From an uncultured Clostridium sp. (GTDB lineage Bacteria; Bacillota; Clostridia; TANB77; CAG-508), in the NCBI GenBank assembly GCA_930980855.1, contig CAKNIZ010000011.1:1-52505 (forward strand): DNA of 52,505 nt, in the 5' to 3' direction. Position numbers and translations under genes: made by a program. The first letter of the stretch is position 1, and every line of letters starts with the position of its first letter. Below, one piece after another: positions 21,799 to 31,012 of this stretch. A model generated the notes under the pieces. The model saw only the letters and a program-made list of their open reading frames with translations. It searched no databases and was not told the DNA's origin.

Positions 21799-23058
21799 TT
21801 ACTTCCTCACAATCGACAAAGCTGACATTTCTTTTTTAAATAAATCTTTTTGTATTTTATTCACATATTCCAAATTAATTGTTTTAAATACATTAATATA
21901 GTCTAAACTATTTATGCCTTTTACCGCATCTTGAAGAAACATTCTTCCTATGTTTTCTACATCATCATATTCCGACAAATATCCTCCATATAAAGCTTTT
22001 TTACTTCTCTCAAAATCTTCTATTGAAACAGTAGTATTTGTTAAAACTTCTAATAGTTTTTCATTAACCTTTTCTGGATTTTCTGATTGTTCTGTTATTA
22101 TTACATGTGAATATTCATCTGAAAATTCATAATCGAAATCTAGTGTTCCTAATAAAAGTCCTGTATTGTAAAGTTCTTGATATAGTTTTGAACTTTTTCC
22201 AATCAAGCTATTTAATATTATTTCAATAGCAATATGTTTCATTATTTTATTTTCATTTTCTAATATATCTCTAAAACCTGTTATAAACAAAGGAATATTA
22301 ACATCCATTTTTTGTTCTTTAAATGGTTTGTTTATTTTATATTCATGCTCAGGATATATTCTTTTTATTTCTCCTATTTTTTCTCTTGGTAACAATCTTT
22401 TCTTTATTTCTTCTAATATTTGTTCTGGCTTAAAATTTCCACTTACACATAATATCATATTTGATGGATGGTAGAATGTATTATAGCATGAGAATAATGT
22501 TTCTTTAGTTATTTTGCTAATTGATTCAACTGTACCTGCAATATCTAGTTTTACCGGATTGTTAGTATACAAACAATCCATCATATTTACATACAATTTC
22601 CATGCTGGTTCATCATCATATCTTCCTATTTCTTGACCAATAATTCCTCTTTCTTTTTCGACATTTTCATCTGTGAAGTATGGATGCTGTACATAATCCA
22701 TTAGTTCATCTAATCCTTCATAAAAATTATTTGTTCCTCCAAAAAGATATGCAGTATGGTCATTTGTTGTATATGCATTTGCATCTAAACCTAGAGACAT
22801 TAGTTTATATAAACTGTCTACTCCATTTTCTTGTTCAAACATTTTATGTTCTAAGTAATGTGCAACTCCATCTGGTACTTGTATTTCTTTTCCTGTTGTT
22901 GGCTCTATAAAATGATTATCTATTGAGCCAAATTTTGTACCCCAGATTATATACTTCTTTTCTGTATGTTCTTTAGGAATAATAATTACTTTCATTCCAT
23001 TTTCTAGAGTCTCTAAATATACTTTTTCTTTAATTTGTTTATTCTCTATGATTTTCAT
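21799..23058 (-). CDS. ymfH: M16 family zinc metallopeptidase (YmfH-like, catalytic partner)
   Basis: The 419-aa protein carries the inverted zinc motif HxxEH as H67-Y-L-E-H71 in VAHYLEHKMFEQ, with the distal Glu ligand in the region VEKERGIIGQEIGRYDD. M16 peptidases form clamshell chambers that degrade or process short peptides. The upstream gene codes for a homologue without the zinc motif, the same pairing as YmfF/YmfH of Bacillus, where active and inactive halves probably form one enzyme. The ATG at 23058 directly follows the upstream stop and shares AAGGGGGAA as ribosome site, so the two are translationally coupled. A GC-core hairpin follows the stop. Confidence 0.92.
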   Translation of the reverse strand: MKIIENKQIKEKVYLETLENGMKVIIIPKEHTEKKYIIWGTKFGSIDNHFIEPTTGKEIQVPDGVAHYLEHKMFEQENGVDSLYKLMSLGLDANAYTTNDHTAYLFGGTNNFYEGLDELMDYVQHPYFTDENVEKERGIIGQEIGRYDDEPAWKLYVNMMDCLYTNNPVKLDIAGTVESISKITKETLFSCYNTFYHPSNMILCVSGNFKPEQILEEIKKRLLPREKIGEIKRIYPEHEYKINKPFKEQKMDVNIPLFITGFRDILENENKIMKHIAIEIILNSLIGKSSKLYQELYNTGLLLGTLDFDYEFSDEYSHVIITEQSENPEKVNEKLLEVLTNTTVSIEDFERSKKALYGGYLSEYDDVENIGRMFLQDAVKGINSLDYINVFKTINLEYVNKIQKDLFKKEMSALSIVRK

Positions 23059-23059
23059 A

Positions 23060-24259
23060 TTATTCCCCCTTCTTTAGAAAATATATTGTATCTATCGATA
23101 CTTTTTGAGCAACATCTATAACTTGTTCCATAGTTACATTTTTTAATTTTTCTGCATACTCTGTTATTGTTAAATTATCGCCAAATAATCTTTGGTCAAA
23201 ATAGAAGGCAATTGTATCTTCTTCTGACTCTGGTATTAAATTAACTGATGATATTAAAAGTTCTTTTGCTGCATTAAATTCATCATTTGTTATATTTCCA
23301 TTTTTCATTTCTTGTATTTGCTGTTTTATTATTTCTAAAGCTTTATCATAATTTGCTATTTCTATTCCTGTTTGAACTAGTATTGTATTTTGTCTTCTTA
23401 TATATGATGAACCTGCCGAATATGCTAAGCTTGCTTTCTCACGCACATTTTGGAATAATTTTGAATTTGCTCCTCCACCAAGTATTGTATTATATAAAGA
23501 CACAGCAAGTTTATCTTCTTCCGGAGTATTTAATCCTATTATTAACTTTCCTTGGGTTACATCTAAATTTTCTTTTACTATTTTAGGATTTGTATGAGCA
23601 TTATGCTTTATTGTTATGTTTTCTAATTCATGGCTATCTATATTTGGTATTTTTACATTTTCTATATTTTCACCAGATATAAATAAGTCTATTTTGCTAT
23701 TAGCAATTAGCTTTTTATAATATTCATAAAGATTCTTCTCATTAATTTCGTTTATTTTATCTGGTGAACCATATTTATATAACGAATATGGCTCATTTTC
23801 AAACATTTCTTCTATACATCTATCTTTTGCATATAAAGATTTATTATCCTGTCTTGAAAATAGAATTTTTGTAAGATTTTCTTTTTCTTGATTCACATAT
23901 TCTTTTTTAAAAGCTCCATTTTCTATTAATGGATTAAATACTATATCTATTAATAAATTTACCCCATCTTGTAATAAATTCTCATTTTCCAATGTATAGC
24001 TATTATCTATTGTTTCTAAATAAAATTTTAAGATATGATAATTCCCTATTTTGTCCACACCACAGTTGAATCCTGCTCCATACATTTCTTCTAATTTTTT
24101 AGATATATCTTCTTGAGTTTTTAGCTTTTGTGTTCCTCTTCTTAAAACAGATACAAGTAGTGCATTTTTTGTAACTGTTTCTTCTGTAAGTGGTACTGTT
24201 ATAAATAATGCACATAAATTTGTTTTAAATTTGTTAGTTATTAATTTTGTAATTTCCAT
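23060..24259 (-). CDS. ymfF: M16 family peptidase homologue lacking the zinc motif (YmfF-like)
   Basis: The 399-aa protein shows the M16 fold, with a conserved N-terminal pattern LLVSVLRRGTQKLKTQEDIS and the C-terminal-half signature LNTILGGGANSKLFQNVREK in close form. HxxEH is absent where expected (near EEMYGAGF), so it is likely the non-catalytic half of a heterodimer with the next gene product. AGGAGG precedes the ATG at 24259. It overlaps functionally with the GT-C-like gene upstream only by operon position (9 bp gap). Confidence 0.9.
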   Translation of the reverse strand: MEITKLITNKFKTNLCALFITVPLTEETVTKNALLVSVLRRGTQKLKTQEDISKKLEEMYGAGFNCGVDKIGNYHILKFYLETIDNSYTLENENLLQDGVNLLIDIVFNPLIENGAFKKEYVNQEKENLTKILFSRQDNKSLYAKDRCIEEMFENEPYSLYKYGSPDKINEINEKNLYEYYKKLIANSKIDLFISGENIENVKIPNIDSHELENITIKHNAHTNPKIVKENLDVTQGKLIIGLNTPEEDKLAVSLYNTILGGGANSKLFQNVREKASLAYSAGSSYIRRQNTILVQTGIEIANYDKALEIIKQQIQEMKNGNITNDEFNAAKELLISSVNLIPESEEDTIAFYFDQRLFGDNLTITEYAEKLKNVTMEQVIDVAQKVSIDTIYFLKKGE

Positions 24260-24268
24260 TCTTTCCTC

Positions 24269-25753
24269 CTAGTCTACGGTTTCATATATAGAAAAACTAT
24301 GAATTTTTCCTATGTATTTCATGTTTTCTTTTATGTAATTTGCTGTATCAAATACAAACTGATAAATCTCGCTATTTTCTTCATCACCGTATAATAATAT
24401 TTGAGTGTTTTTTAATTTTTTTACCTTTGAAGTTAGTCCTTCTTCTCCTTCTGTTCCTAGATTTCCCCTTAAAGCCCAATCGTATTCATTGTTGTCTAAA
24501 TCACTTAAAACAATTGAATAAAATGGTGCATAAGTTGATAATACTATTACTTCTTTATCTGAATTTTTTATGTATGTAGTAACATCTTCTATGTCTTTTT
24601 GTAAGTCATCTTCTATTATACTTCCGTAAAGTGGACTATCTATAGGTATTTCATTTACTATTTTAGTATAATTTATAATTTCCTTTATACTTAATATTGT
24701 CATTATTATTAACAATATACCTATAATTGCTGAAGTAATTGCCGGCAGCTTTTCATTATTTATTATTGGATATATAAATAAATGTATTTCATACATAAAT
24801 GTAACTAAAATTAATACGCTTGCCAATTGCATGTGATATACATTAACTATTGGTATAATTAATACTAATGTGCAAAGTGAAAAAATGAGCATAGTTTTTA
24901 ATTCTTTTATATACTTTTTACTATTTTCTTTTTCGTATTTTGACATTAGCTTTGCTAAAGTAATATACATTGCAATTGTAAAAACAGCTGATAATACAGG
25001 TATTATATTAATCATAAAGCTAGATTTAAAAATTGAATTCCTTGCTCCAAATTCACTAATGCCAAGTATTGTATAATTTATAAAGTTGTACAAGTTATTT
25101 TGAGTATATAAATATATAAAATAAATTCCTACTAAAATAGCAGTCACTGCTAATTCTTTTATAAGGGATTTTAGATTTTTATTCCATAGTGCATATATTA
25201 CTAATGCTGCAAAATACCCTGCCGCTAACTTTTGATTACTAAAGAATACTAAAAATAATATTATTCCTTGAAATATGTCTTTTTTAGTTCCGACTTTCAT
25301 TTTTAGTATTAACCAAACTCCTAATTGAAAGAAAATATATGCTAGTATATTGTAGTTAGCACCAGCTCCAATAATTCCATATGTAAACATCACAATTAAA
25401 ATTGTATATAACATTGAAAGTCTTTTGTTTACATTTAATGTTTTTAATATTTGATAACAAAGTAAGTACATTATTGTTGATAATATGAGATTATATGTTC
25501 TGAATACTAAAATATTATTTCCAAATATGTTTAAAATTATTTCTCCTAAATAGAAAAACAGTGGTGTTATTATTACATTAGTATCTTGATATATTGTTAG
25601 ACCATTTGACATTTTATATATATTTAAGAAATTTATTAATTCATCATTGTTATTTATATTTATGTTATATGTAACTTTTAATAATAAAATTGTCAAGATT
25701 AAAAATATAAATATAATGTCATGCTTTTTTATAAATGTAATTATTTTTTTCAT
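24269..25753 (-). CDS. GT-C-type polytopic membrane glycosyltransferase-like protein
   Basis: The 494-aa protein has about 11-12 membrane helices. After the first helix comes an extracellular loop with an acidic pair in INNNDELINF and then TPLFFYLGEIIL, the layout of GT-C enzymes of the PMT/ArnT (GT39/GT83) type, which use lipid-linked sugars outside the membrane. The last 100 residues form a soluble extracellular domain (from about EDDLQKDIEDVTTYI). Donor and acceptor are unknown. The ribosome site AGGAG lies 15 nt before the ATG, somewhat far. It is the first gene of an operon with ymfF and ymfH, downstream of the rpsU terminator. Confidence 0.75.
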   Translation of the reverse strand: MKKIITFIKKHDIIFIFLILTILLLKVTYNININNNDELINFLNIYKMSNGLTIYQDTNVIITPLFFYLGEIILNIFGNNILVFRTYNLILSTIMYLLCYQILKTLNVNKRLSMLYTILIVMFTYGIIGAGANYNILAYIFFQLGVWLILKMKVGTKKDIFQGIILFLVFFSNQKLAAGYFAALVIYALWNKNLKSLIKELAVTAILVGIYFIYLYTQNNLYNFINYTILGISEFGARNSIFKSSFMINIIPVLSAVFTIAMYITLAKLMSKYEKENSKKYIKELKTMLIFSLCTLVLIIPIVNVYHMQLASVLILVTFMYEIHLFIYPIINNEKLPAITSAIIGILLIIMTILSIKEIINYTKIVNEIPIDSPLYGSIIEDDLQKDIEDVTTYIKNSDKEVIVLSTYAPFYSIVLSDLDNNEYDWALRGNLGTEGEEGLTSKVKKLKNTQILLYGDEENSEIYQFVFDTANYIKENMKYIGKIHSFSIYETVD

Positions 25754-25792
25754 AAGAACAAAAGCGGACTCCTTTTATTTTTCTGTTGCAAG

Positions 25793-25822
25793 AAAATAAG
25801 GGCGCTACACACGCCCCATTTT
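25793..25822 (-). terminator. terminator of rpsU
   Basis: Arms aaaataagggcg (25793-25804) and cgccccatttt (25812-25822) pair, with a T-rich 3' side on the minus strand, 2 bp after the rpsU stop codon. Confidence 0.8.
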
Positions 25823-25824
25823 TC

Positions 25825-25995
25825 TTAAAATTTTCTTTTTCTTGCTGCCTCTGATTTCTTTTTTCTTTTTACACTAGGTTTTTCATAGCATTCTCTTTTG
25901 CGTACCTCTTGTAAAACACCATTTCTGGCACATTGCCTTTTAAATCTTTTTAAGGCATCTTCTATATTTCCATTATTAACTTTTACCTCTGACAT
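25825..25995 (-). CDS. rpsU: 30S ribosomal protein S21
   Basis: This 56-aa gene was read on the minus strand from ATG 25995 with GGAGGGG upstream. The sequence [20 protein letters not shown], then [20 protein letters not shown], is characteristic of bS21, a small basic protein of the 30S subunit that helps in initiation. It has its own consensus promoter and terminator and is thus a single-gene unit. Confidence 0.96.
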   Translation of the reverse strand: MSEVKVNNGNIEDALKRFKRQCARNGVLQEVRKRECYEKPSVKRKKKSEAARKRKF

Positions 25996-26064
25996 AATAT
26001 CCCCTCCTTCCAGTGATTACAACTATTGTATGGGTTTTTGGGATATCTCCCTAAATACTTATTA

Positions 26065-26094
26065 ATTATACATTATTTGCCATGGCATTGTCAA
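26065..26094 (-). promoter_or_regulatory. promoter of rpsU
   Basis: Minus strand -35 TTGACA (26089-26094), 18-nt spacer, -10 TATAAT (26065-26070), 69 bp upstream of the ATG. The leader in between includes a small ggatatctcc palindromic stretch. Confidence 0.75.
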
Positions 26095-26102
26095 TAGTTT
26101 TT

Positions 26103-26606
26103 TTAGAAGTTTACCTCTACTATTTTATTTTCTTTCAAGCATTTAGGAATGTCTAATACTCTTTGGTTGCTTGAGCCTCTAAACATTAGGTCAGGATCTT
26201 TTTTAGCTTCTACAAATCTTCCATCTACTAGAACATCTATATTTTTTAGTAATTCATTTGTTGTTTCGTCATTTCTATTTTTTAGTTCTTCGTATGTATA
26301 TCCTGTATAGCACCATACATTAAGGTTTGGTTTTTCTTCTTTTAATCTTTTTACAAAATGCAATTCATCACCAATATTTTGCATACATAGTGGTTCTCCT
26401 CCACTTAATGTTACTCCTTTAATTATTGAATTTTCCTTAATTTTATTTATTATTTCGTCTTCATTAAAGTCCTGTCCATAATTAAAGTCTTGTGCTTCTA
26501 AGTTCTGGCAATTAGGGCAATGGTGTGGGCAGCCACTACAAAATAGTACTGCTCTCCATCCCAATCCATTTGATATACTTTCATCATAAAATCCTGCCAT
26601 TTTCAT
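26103..26606 (-). CDS. nrdG: anaerobic ribonucleotide reductase activating protein (radical SAM)
   Basis: The 167-aa protein is the activase that installs the glycyl radical on NrdD using S-adenosylmethionine and a [4Fe-4S] cluster. The cluster motif CxxxCxxC is C26-PHH-C30-PN-C33 in SGCPHHCPNCQN, followed by the SAM-binding GGEP in VTLSGGEPL. The length is normal for NrdG. It lies 6 bp downstream of nrdD, in the same direction, an operon typical of strict or facultative anaerobes. Confidence 0.96.
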   Translation of the reverse strand: MKMAGFYDESISNGLGWRAVLFCSGCPHHCPNCQNLEAQDFNYGQDFNEDEIINKIKENSIIKGVTLSGGEPLCMQNIGDELHFVKRLKEEKPNLNVWCYTGYTYEELKNRNDETTNELLKNIDVLVDGRFVEAKKDPDLMFRGSSNQRVLDIPKCLKENKIVEVNF

Positions 26607-26612
26607 AATATT

Positions 26613-28901
26613 TTACGCTCCTTTTATTCCTGTGTTATGTGTTACTCTATCATTTAATTCTGCTAATTTTGCACTATTCCATCTACTTGTTGTTCCAACT
26701 AGATATCCTGTTATTCTTTGTATTGTATCTATTTCTTCACTTCCGCATTTTGGACATTTATGTAAATTTGCATCTGAATTTTCAAATCCACAATTCATAC
26801 ATCTTGATCTTGTATGGTTTACACTTCCATATCCCATATTGTATTTATCCATTAAATCTACAACTGCTTCTATAGTTTCTGGATTTTTTGTTGCATCTCC
26901 ATCTAATTCTATGTAGAATATATGTCCTCCTCTTGTTAAGTCATGATATGGAGCCTCTATTTTTGCTTTTTGTTCTGCTGTACATTTAATCCATACTGGT
27001 ACATGGTTTGAGTTTGTATAATATTCTCTATCTGTTACTCCTAAGATTGTTCCATATTTTCTTCTATCTATTTTTGTAAATCTTCCTGATAGTCCTTCTG
27101 CTGGTGTTGCTAATACACTATAATTTAAATCATATTTTTCTGAATAGTCTCCAACTAATTCTTTTAATTTTCCAACTATCTCTAATCCTAATTTTTGTGC
27201 TTCGTCAGATTCAGCATGATTTTTTCCTATTAATGCTGTTAAACATTCTGCTAATCCAATAAATCCAATTCCTAATGTTCCATGTTTTAAAACTGGTTCA
27301 ACTGAATCATTTGGTCCTAATTTTTCACTATCAATCCACATTCCTGCCATAAGTAGTGGGAATTGTTTTGCTATTGCTGTACATTGGAATCTATATCTTT
27401 CATATAATTGTTTTGCAGTTATATTTGCATATTCCTCTAATTTGTCCATGAAGATTTTCTTTACTGTCTTTTTGTATTTTTCTGTCATCTTCTCGTCGCT
27501 TCCTCTACCAAGTTCAAATTTAAGTCCTGTTTTTTCTTGAGCCTCTAATGCAGATTCTATTGCTAAACCTGGTAAGTTAATTGTTGAGAATGATAAATTT
27601 CCTCTTCCTACAGATGTTTTTTCTCCATGTCTGTCTTCAAATACTCTTGTTCTGCATCCCATTGTTGCACATTCATAGTAGTATCTATGTGGATCATCTT
27701 TGTTCCATTTTTCATTTTGGTTAAATGTTGCATCTAAGTTAATAAAGTTAGGGAAAAATCTTTTTGCTGTAACTTTACATGCAAATTTATATAAATCGTA
27801 ATTTGGGTCTTCTGGTAAATAATTTACTCCTCTTTTCTTCTTCCATATTTGGATTGGGAATATTGCTGTTTCTCCATTTCCAACCCCTTCATATGTTGAT
27901 TGTAGCATTTCTCTTATTATGCATCTTCCTTCTGGTGATGTATCTGTTCCATAGTTTATTGAGCTAAATACTACTTGGTTTCCACCTCTTGAATGTATTG
28001 TGTTCATATTATGGATGAATGCTTCCATTGATTGATGAACTCTATTTACAGTATTGTTTATTGCTGCTTGTATATCTCTTTCTTCACCTTTTAATTCTTT
28101 TAAGTCTCTTTTTATGTAGTCTTTTGGTTGATAATCATATAAATTAGATAAATCTTTGCCTAATAATTCTTCTTCTTTTTTTATTTCTTCTACAAAAGTC
28201 TTTTTTACATATGGAGCTAAATAAAAGTCAAATGCTGGAATTGCTTGTCCTCCATGCATTTCATTTTGAACTGTTTCCATTGAAATACATCCTATAATAC
28301 TTGCTGTTTCTATTCTTTTTGCTGGTCTTGATGCTCCATGTCCTGCTCGGAATCCATTTTCTAATATTTTATCTAGTGGATGTTGCAGACAAGTTAAAGA
28401 TTTTGTTGGGTAATAATCTTTATCGTGAATATGTATATATCCATCTTTTACTGCTTGTCTTACATCTTGTGATAATAGGAAATCGTCAACAAATGGTTTT
28501 GTTGTTTCTGATGCAAATTTCATCATCATTCCTGCTGGTGTATCAGCATTCATATTAGCATTTTCTCTTGTTATATCATTTGCTTTTGCACCAATGATAT
28601 CTAAAAATACTTCTTTTGTTTTTGACTTTCTTGCTACATCTCTATTATATCTATATGTTATATAACTTTTAGCAACTTCTTTTCTTGAAGATCCCATCAA
28701 TTTGTTTTCTACTAAGTCTTGAATTTCATATACAGATGTTTGCCCTTTATTTTCTAATTGTTTTTCTACATCATTAGCTACTCTATTAGCTAAATCAATG
28801 TCAACTCCACCTGGAGTTTGTGCCATTGCTAAAGTTACTGCTTTTACTATTCTTTCTTTGTTAAAATCAACTACTCTTCCATCTCTTTTTATTACCTGCA
28901 T
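26613..28901 (-). CDS. nrdD: anaerobic (class III) ribonucleoside-triphosphate reductase
   Basis: The 762-aa enzyme makes deoxyribonucleotides without oxygen using a glycyl radical. An N-terminal ATP-cone (MQVIKRDGRVVDFNKERIVK onward, to about 95) gives allosteric control; a C-terminal zinc ribbon has two CxxC pairs (CMNCG and CPKCG); the glycyl radical lies in RITGYLVGTTSRW about 30 residues from the end. The ATG at 28901 fits the ATP-cone start; the upstream in-frame TTG (28928) would add nine residues without family support. The GGGGGAAAC ribosome site is moderate. A promoter lies at 29006-29034. No clear NrdR box was found. Confidence 0.97.
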   Translation of the reverse strand: MQVIKRDGRVVDFNKERIVKAVTLAMAQTPGGVDIDLANRVANDVEKQLENKGQTSVYEIQDLVENKLMGSSRKEVAKSYITYRYNRDVARKSKTKEVFLDIIGAKANDITRENANMNADTPAGMMMKFASETTKPFVDDFLLSQDVRQAVKDGYIHIHDKDYYPTKSLTCLQHPLDKILENGFRAGHGASRPAKRIETASIIGCISMETVQNEMHGGQAIPAFDFYLAPYVKKTFVEEIKKEEELLGKDLSNLYDYQPKDYIKRDLKELKGEERDIQAAINNTVNRVHQSMEAFIHNMNTIHSRGGNQVVFSSINYGTDTSPEGRCIIREMLQSTYEGVGNGETAIFPIQIWKKKRGVNYLPEDPNYDLYKFACKVTAKRFFPNFINLDATFNQNEKWNKDDPHRYYYECATMGCRTRVFEDRHGEKTSVGRGNLSFSTINLPGLAIESALEAQEKTGLKFELGRGSDEKMTEKYKKTVKKIFMDKLEEYANITAKQLYERYRFQCTAIAKQFPLLMAGMWIDSEKLGPNDSVEPVLKHGTLGIGFIGLAECLTALIGKNHAESDEAQKLGLEIVGKLKELVGDYSEKYDLNYSVLATPAEGLSGRFTKIDRRKYGTILGVTDREYYTNSNHVPVWIKCTAEQKAKIEAPYHDLTRGGHIFYIELDGDATKNPETIEAVVDLMDKYNMGYGSVNHTRSRCMNCGFENSDANLHKCPKCGSEEIDTIQRITGYLVGTTSRWNSAKLAELNDRVTHNTGIKGA

Positions 28902-29269
28902 TTTTGTTTCCCCCAATTCTGCATTCAAAATTTGATTTTCACAAAAAATGATTTTTTCGTTTTCGTCATTTTTTATGTAATCTTTTTCTTTTTAAGTGCA
29001 TACTTATATTACTATTTTATATTTTGATTGTCAATATTTTTTTCATTACCCAATATGTTTATATTTTATGTTTCTTATTGTTTGTTTTGTTTATTTTATG
29101 CAGGTTACACGTTTTTTGTCATTTTGTCGGTTTTTAGACTTTTTTGGCTGTTTTCCCTGTTGCAGTATATGTTTAACGAATTATATTACATTTTTGTTAC
29201 ATTTTTATTTTCGAAATAAAAAATAGAGTTTTTCAAAAAATGATTTTTTCAAAAACTCTATTTTTTAAA
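28902..29269 (-). promoter_or_regulatory. nrdD upstream region (promoter, AT-rich stretch, sortase terminator)
   Basis: No gene is seen. The minus strand carries -35 TTGACA (29029-29034), 17-nt spacer and -10 TAATAT (29006-29011), giving a leader of about 100 nt to the nrdD ATG. Positions 29035-29218 are extremely AT-rich without a recognisable element, and the sortase terminator is at 29221-29263. Confidence 0.65.
29221..29263 (-). terminator. terminator of the sortase gene
   Basis: Arms 29221-29240 and 29244-29263 are 20-bp inverted repeats with one C-C mismatch and a 3-nt spacer, rich in A/T, with T runs. It lies 7 bp after the sortase stop. Confidence 0.75.
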
Positions 29270-29983
29270 TTATTTTTCTCTTGCTTTAACAACCAGTCTA
29301 TCTTGTCCATAATTGGTACAGGTTATTAAAGTTATTTCTTTTTGATTATTTGTTAATTGACTCGTACAGCTTACGTCTGTAGGTTCTACTACATATTTAT
29401 TATATACTGAATATGTTACTTTATCTCCATTTAAATCTGTTAAATTTACTTCATCTCCAATTTCTGCTCCGCTTAGCTTTCCAAACATTTTTCCACTTTT
29501 ATAATTATGTCCCACTATACAATAGTTTCCTACTTTATTTGGGTTGGGCCCCCAATATTTACAAAGTGATATTTTTAAAAGTTCTTCTGTTTCTTCTGAA
29601 AGTACTGGATAATTAATGCCTAATTTAGGATATTCTAGTATAGCTTCTGTTGTATAGTTTTTTCCATTTGCCGTTATTTCTGAATTCAATGTATTCGATG
29701 TAGTAGTTGATGGTAAGTTAATTACTGGTGTTTCTTCTTCCTCAGTATCATCTAATGCTACTACTATAACTCTTTCTTCTACTGTTGTAACATCATTCAT
29801 TTGATTAAGTATTTCTTGTGATATTCGTTCCTTTTGATTTTTGTCATATTCTGCAAAAACATAGTATCCAGCGAGGATTACTATTAATATTAGACATAAT
29901 ATGAATATTACTTTATATATTTTTTTCTTTTTTTTCATTTCTTTTGTGACATATATCTTTTCTGAAACTAATATTTGATTCAT
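29270..29983 (-). CDS. sortase family transpeptidase
   Basis: The 237-aa protein has a Lys-rich cytoplasmic start, one membrane anchor (about 22-44), a linker and a sortase domain (about 105-237). Catalytic residues are visible: His159 in CIVGHNY, Cys222 in ITLITCTN and Arg229 in GQDRLVVKA. Sortases link surface proteins or pilins to the cell wall. The TLxTC pattern is common to all classes; lack of a C-terminal anchor and the short domain fit class D or E, but class is not certain. No LPxTG-type substrate was noticed next to it. AGGAGG precedes the ATG at 29983. Confidence 0.92.
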   Translation of the reverse strand: MNQILVSEKIYVTKEMKKKKKIYKVIFILCLILIVILAGYYVFAEYDKNQKERISQEILNQMNDVTTVEERVIVVALDDTEEEETPVINLPSTTTSNTLNSEITANGKNYTTEAILEYPKLGINYPVLSEETEELLKISLCKYWGPNPNKVGNYCIVGHNYKSGKMFGKLSGAEIGDEVNLTDLNGDKVTYSVYNKYVVEPTDVSCTSQLTNNQKEITLITCTNYGQDRLVVKAREK

Positions 29984-30046
29984 AATAATCCTCCTTTCAC
30001 TCTAACATTTAATTATGTTACCATTTATAGCTTAAAATTTATTCTT

Positions 30047-30170
30047 AACTTTAATATATTTCTCGAACATTTCAAGTGAGCGTAAGTGACGTAGGAACGT
30101 AGCGTAACGTACGAGCGCCAAAGCGTAAGCGAACCGCGAAGTGAAATGTGAAAGAATATATATTAAAGTT
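30047..30170. repeat. AT-armed hairpin with GC-rich core, 3' of rsmA
   Basis: Imperfect arms (30047-30074 and 30142-30170, with small bulges) enclose about 67 nt of GC-rich sequence rich in gcgtaag and gtagcg words. The arm sequence is unique to this site; the core is only loosely like the others (gagcgtaag, gcgtaagcga). It lies between the rsmA stop and the sortase gene. Confidence 0.6.
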
Positions 30171-30196
30171 TAGACAAAATATTTATCTATGAATAG

Positions 30197-31003
30197 TTAA
30201 TATATTTTATTAGTTATTTGCGCATATTGCTCCAAAGTCAAATTTTCCCCTCTAACATTTTCATCAATATTTAATTCTTTTAATATATTTTTTAATTTTT
30301 CTTTATCTATTATACCAGATAATGAATTTAATAATGTTTTTCTTCTTTGGCTAAAATTATTTTTTATAATTTTGAAAAATAATTCTTCATCTTTTACATT
30401 AACTTCTTTTTTATTTCTAATTTTCAATTTGACAATGCTTGATTCCACTTCTGGATTTGGTATAAAAGAATACTTTGATACATTACCAACTATTTCTGGC
30501 TCAGCATAATAGTTTACAAAGTATGTAATTGCTCCAGCTTTTTTACTTCCAGGCTTGGCGCAAATTCTTTCTGCAACTTCTTTTTGTATTAATATTGTTA
30601 TGTCTTTTACTTTAGTTTTTAAGAGCTGTGTAATTATTGATGTTGTTATATAGTATGGCAAATTTGCAACGATTTTGGCGTTTTTTGCAGTTTTGTCAAT
30701 GTCTACGTTTAATATATCATCATTTATTATTTCTACATTATTATACAGTTTAAATCTGTCATTTAATATTTCTATCATTTTTTTATCTAGTTCTATTGCT
30801 ATAACTTTTTTAGCTTTGTCTGCTAATATTGCAGTAAGAGTTCCTAATCCTGGTCCTATTTCTATTATTGTGTCTTCTTTTTGTACATCTTGTGCTATTC
30901 TTTCTAGTGCTTCTTCATCAAATAAGAAGTTTTGTCCCAATTTTTTATTAGGATGAACATTATATTTGTCCATTATATATTTTGTTTCTTCTAATACATT
31001 CAT
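30197..31003 (-). CDS. rsmA: 16S rRNA (adenine1518/1519-N6)-dimethyltransferase
   Basis: The 268-aa KsgA/RsmA enzyme dimethylates two adenines in the 3' hairpin of 16S rRNA during 30S maturation. Visible motifs: KKLGQNFL near the start (residue about 20), SAM-binding EIGPGLGTLT, and the catalytic NLPYYITT. Length is normal for the family. It starts 9 bp after the stop of the upstream penicillin-binding protein gene, so it is co-transcribed with it. A ribosome site AGGAG lies within the end of that spacer. Confidence 0.97.
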   Translation of the reverse strand: MNVLEETKYIMDKYNVHPNKKLGQNFLFDEEALERIAQDVQKEDTIIEIGPGLGTLTAILADKAKKVIAIELDKKMIEILNDRFKLYNNVEIINDDILNVDIDKTAKNAKIVANLPYYITTSIITQLLKTKVKDITILIQKEVAERICAKPGSKKAGAITYFVNYYAEPEIVGNVSKYSFIPNPEVESSIVKLKIRNKKEVNVKDEELFFKIIKNNFSQRRKTLLNSLSGIIDKEKLKNILKELNIDENVRGENLTLEQYAQITNKIY

Positions 31004-31012
31004 ATTTTACTC